A DNA stretch of 64,000 nt from Rhizobium sp. Leaf453 (GTDB lineage Bacteria > Pseudomonadota > Alphaproteobacteria > Rhizobiales > Rhizobiaceae). The translations under genes and the position numbers were made by a program. How positions within the stretch are numbered: position 1 is the first letter of the stretch; every line of letters starts with the position of its first letter. The notes below the pieces were generated by a model. The model saw only the letters and a program-made list of their open reading frames with translations. It did no database searches and was not told the DNA's origin. Positions 63,133 to 64,000 of this stretch are shown piece by piece. Location of the stretch: contig NZ_LMRG01000001.1 in assembly GCF_001425605.1 (NCBI RefSeq), positions 386,719 to 450,718 on the forward strand, written 5' to 3'.

Positions 63133-63897
63133 ATGAATCGCACGCTAAACTGGTGCTCGCGGGACACTGTGGAGGACGGCCGCGTCGTGGCAACGCTTCT
63201 GAAAAACCACCGGCGATATCATTTTGACGGCGACCTGGAGAAAGCGCTCAATCGCGTCGATTTCTTCCGTATTTTCCATACAATGTCCCTGCGGTTCGGT
63301 TTCGATCATTTCGGAATCCTGCAACTGGGGAATGAGGGCGATGCCTGCATGCTGTCCAACCGGCTGGCATTGCATGATCTGCCATCAGGCCTTGCCGAGG
63401 AATACGACAAGCGGCATCGCTTCGGTGATTCCGTCGTCTTCAAGAGTTTGCATGCCTCGACCATCCCATCCGTCTGGAAAGCCGGTGACCCTCACCTGGG
63501 CGGAGGCGGCAACCTGCTCGACCAACTCGGCTTCGAAATGCTGATGTGCGTACCGGTCAGCGGTATCAACGGTGCCCGTTATGCCATCCTTTTTCTGGGC
63601 GATGGCGAAGACATCGAGCAGCAGCAGCATTTCGAGCTCTGTTACGACGCTGTCTGCGCCTTCGACTTCTTCTATAGGCTCGTTCTGTCCAACAAGGCAG
63701 GACTTGGCCTAACCCCCCGGGAGACGGAAATCCTGCGCTGGATTTCGCATGGCAAGACTGCCAGCGAAATCGCGCTGATCGTCTCCGTCTCGGAACACAC
63801 GGTGAATTCGCACACGGCCACGATCCTCAAGAAGCTCGACGTGGTCAACCGAACCCAGATGGTCGCGAAGGCGATCCGGGAGCAGATCATTCAATGA
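63133..63897 (+). CDS. LuxR-family transcriptional regulator with autoinducer-binding-like domain
   Basis: About 254 residues. Residues 20-170 resemble an acyl-homoserine-lactone-binding domain: RHRFGDSVVFKSLHASTIPSVW keeps the Asp and Trp of the ligand pocket, though the following Pro is Ser. Residues 185-250 are a GerE/LuxR helix-turn-helix (LTPRETEILRWISHGKTASEIALIVSVSEHTVNSHTATILKKLDV). No luxI-type synthase is present, so it is a LuxR solo. ATG 63133 lacks a good ribosome site and the start is uncertain. About 100 further bases to the window end hold no gene. Confidence 0.86.
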   Translation: MNRTLNWCSRDTVEDGRVVATLLKNHRRYHFDGDLEKALNRVDFFRIFHTMSLRFGFDHFGILQLGNEGDACMLSNRLALHDLPSGLAEEYDKRHRFGDSVVFKSLHASTIPSVWKAGDPHLGGGGNLLDQLGFEMLMCVPVSGINGARYAILFLGDGEDIEQQQHFELCYDAVCAFDFFYRLVLSNKAGLGLTPRETEILRWISHGKTASEIALIVSVSEHTVNSHTATILKKLDVVNRTQMVAKAIREQIIQ

Positions 63898-64000
63898 GTA
63901 GAATCACGAAACCGATATCTGCCGGACGGCAACCGAAACCATTTTCATCATCAGCCATTCCCCCAAACGGAACAGCCACACCGTCATGACAAACCTGATC

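Overview
The window looks like a chromosomal segment of an alphaproteobacterium of the Rhizobiaceae (Rhizobium, Agrobacterium or Ensifer type). The DNA is GC-rich. It carries a NepR/PhyR general stress response pair, GGAAC-N16/17-CGTT promoters typical of the EcfG/RpoE2 sigma factor, sugar and dipeptide ABC operons, and several small proteins that I associate with rhizobia. Genus and species cannot be fixed from sequence reading alone. There is no rRNA, transposase, integrase or CRISPR array, and the only tRNA is tRNA-Gln(CUG).

Layout. At 1-12.6 kb: a truncated dienelactone hydrolase, a patatin / acetoacetate decarboxylase / 3-hydroxybutyrate dehydrogenase operon with a stress-type promoter, MAPEG and LtrA membrane proteins, IMP dehydrogenase (guaB), a Tat-exported metallo-beta-lactamase-fold hydrolase, an MFS exporter, a VOC protein, and rlmE overlapping a Ppx/GppA phosphatase. 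At 12.9-17 kb: tRNA-Gln, then a gene for a 1172-residue RTX (calcium-binding repeat) secreted protein built of two families of exact-length tandem repeats. At 17.4-25.3 kb: a GlxA-type regulator, a GFA protein, and a sugar or polyol ABC transporter operon with its own dehydrogenase and an AraC regulator. At 25.6-39.3 kb: L,D-transpeptidase, OmpA-type lipoprotein, DUF599 and DUF808 membrane proteins, RNase H, a Zn/Cd/Pb-type P-ATPase with a MerR regulator and a clear MerR operator, a DUF2950/DUF3300 pair, a DUF4105 protein, free-methionine-R-sulfoxide reductase and a SPINDLY-type O-GlcNAc transferase homologue.

At 39.4-56.4 kb lies the most striking part. It is a cluster of small membrane, periplasmic and stress proteins (BON, TIGR02587/TIGR02588, DUF1328, PRC-barrel, CsbD, DUF3309, glycine-zipper lipoprotein, AI-2E-family transporter) around divergent nepR and phyR and a three-gene two-component operon. 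Reading both strands I found 12 exact GGAAC-N16/17-CGTT promoters here, plus a thirteenth at 3.46 kb. One drives a short gene whose product aligns without gaps to NepR over 41 residues (17 identities) but lacks the EPxPD-like loop. Another points into a gene-poor 190-base stretch that may be a stress-induced small RNA. No EcfG sigma gene is present in the window.

At 56.5-64 kb: a small secreted protein, RidA, a complete dipeptide ABC operon (dppABCDF order on the minus strand) and a LuxR-type regulator without a luxI partner.
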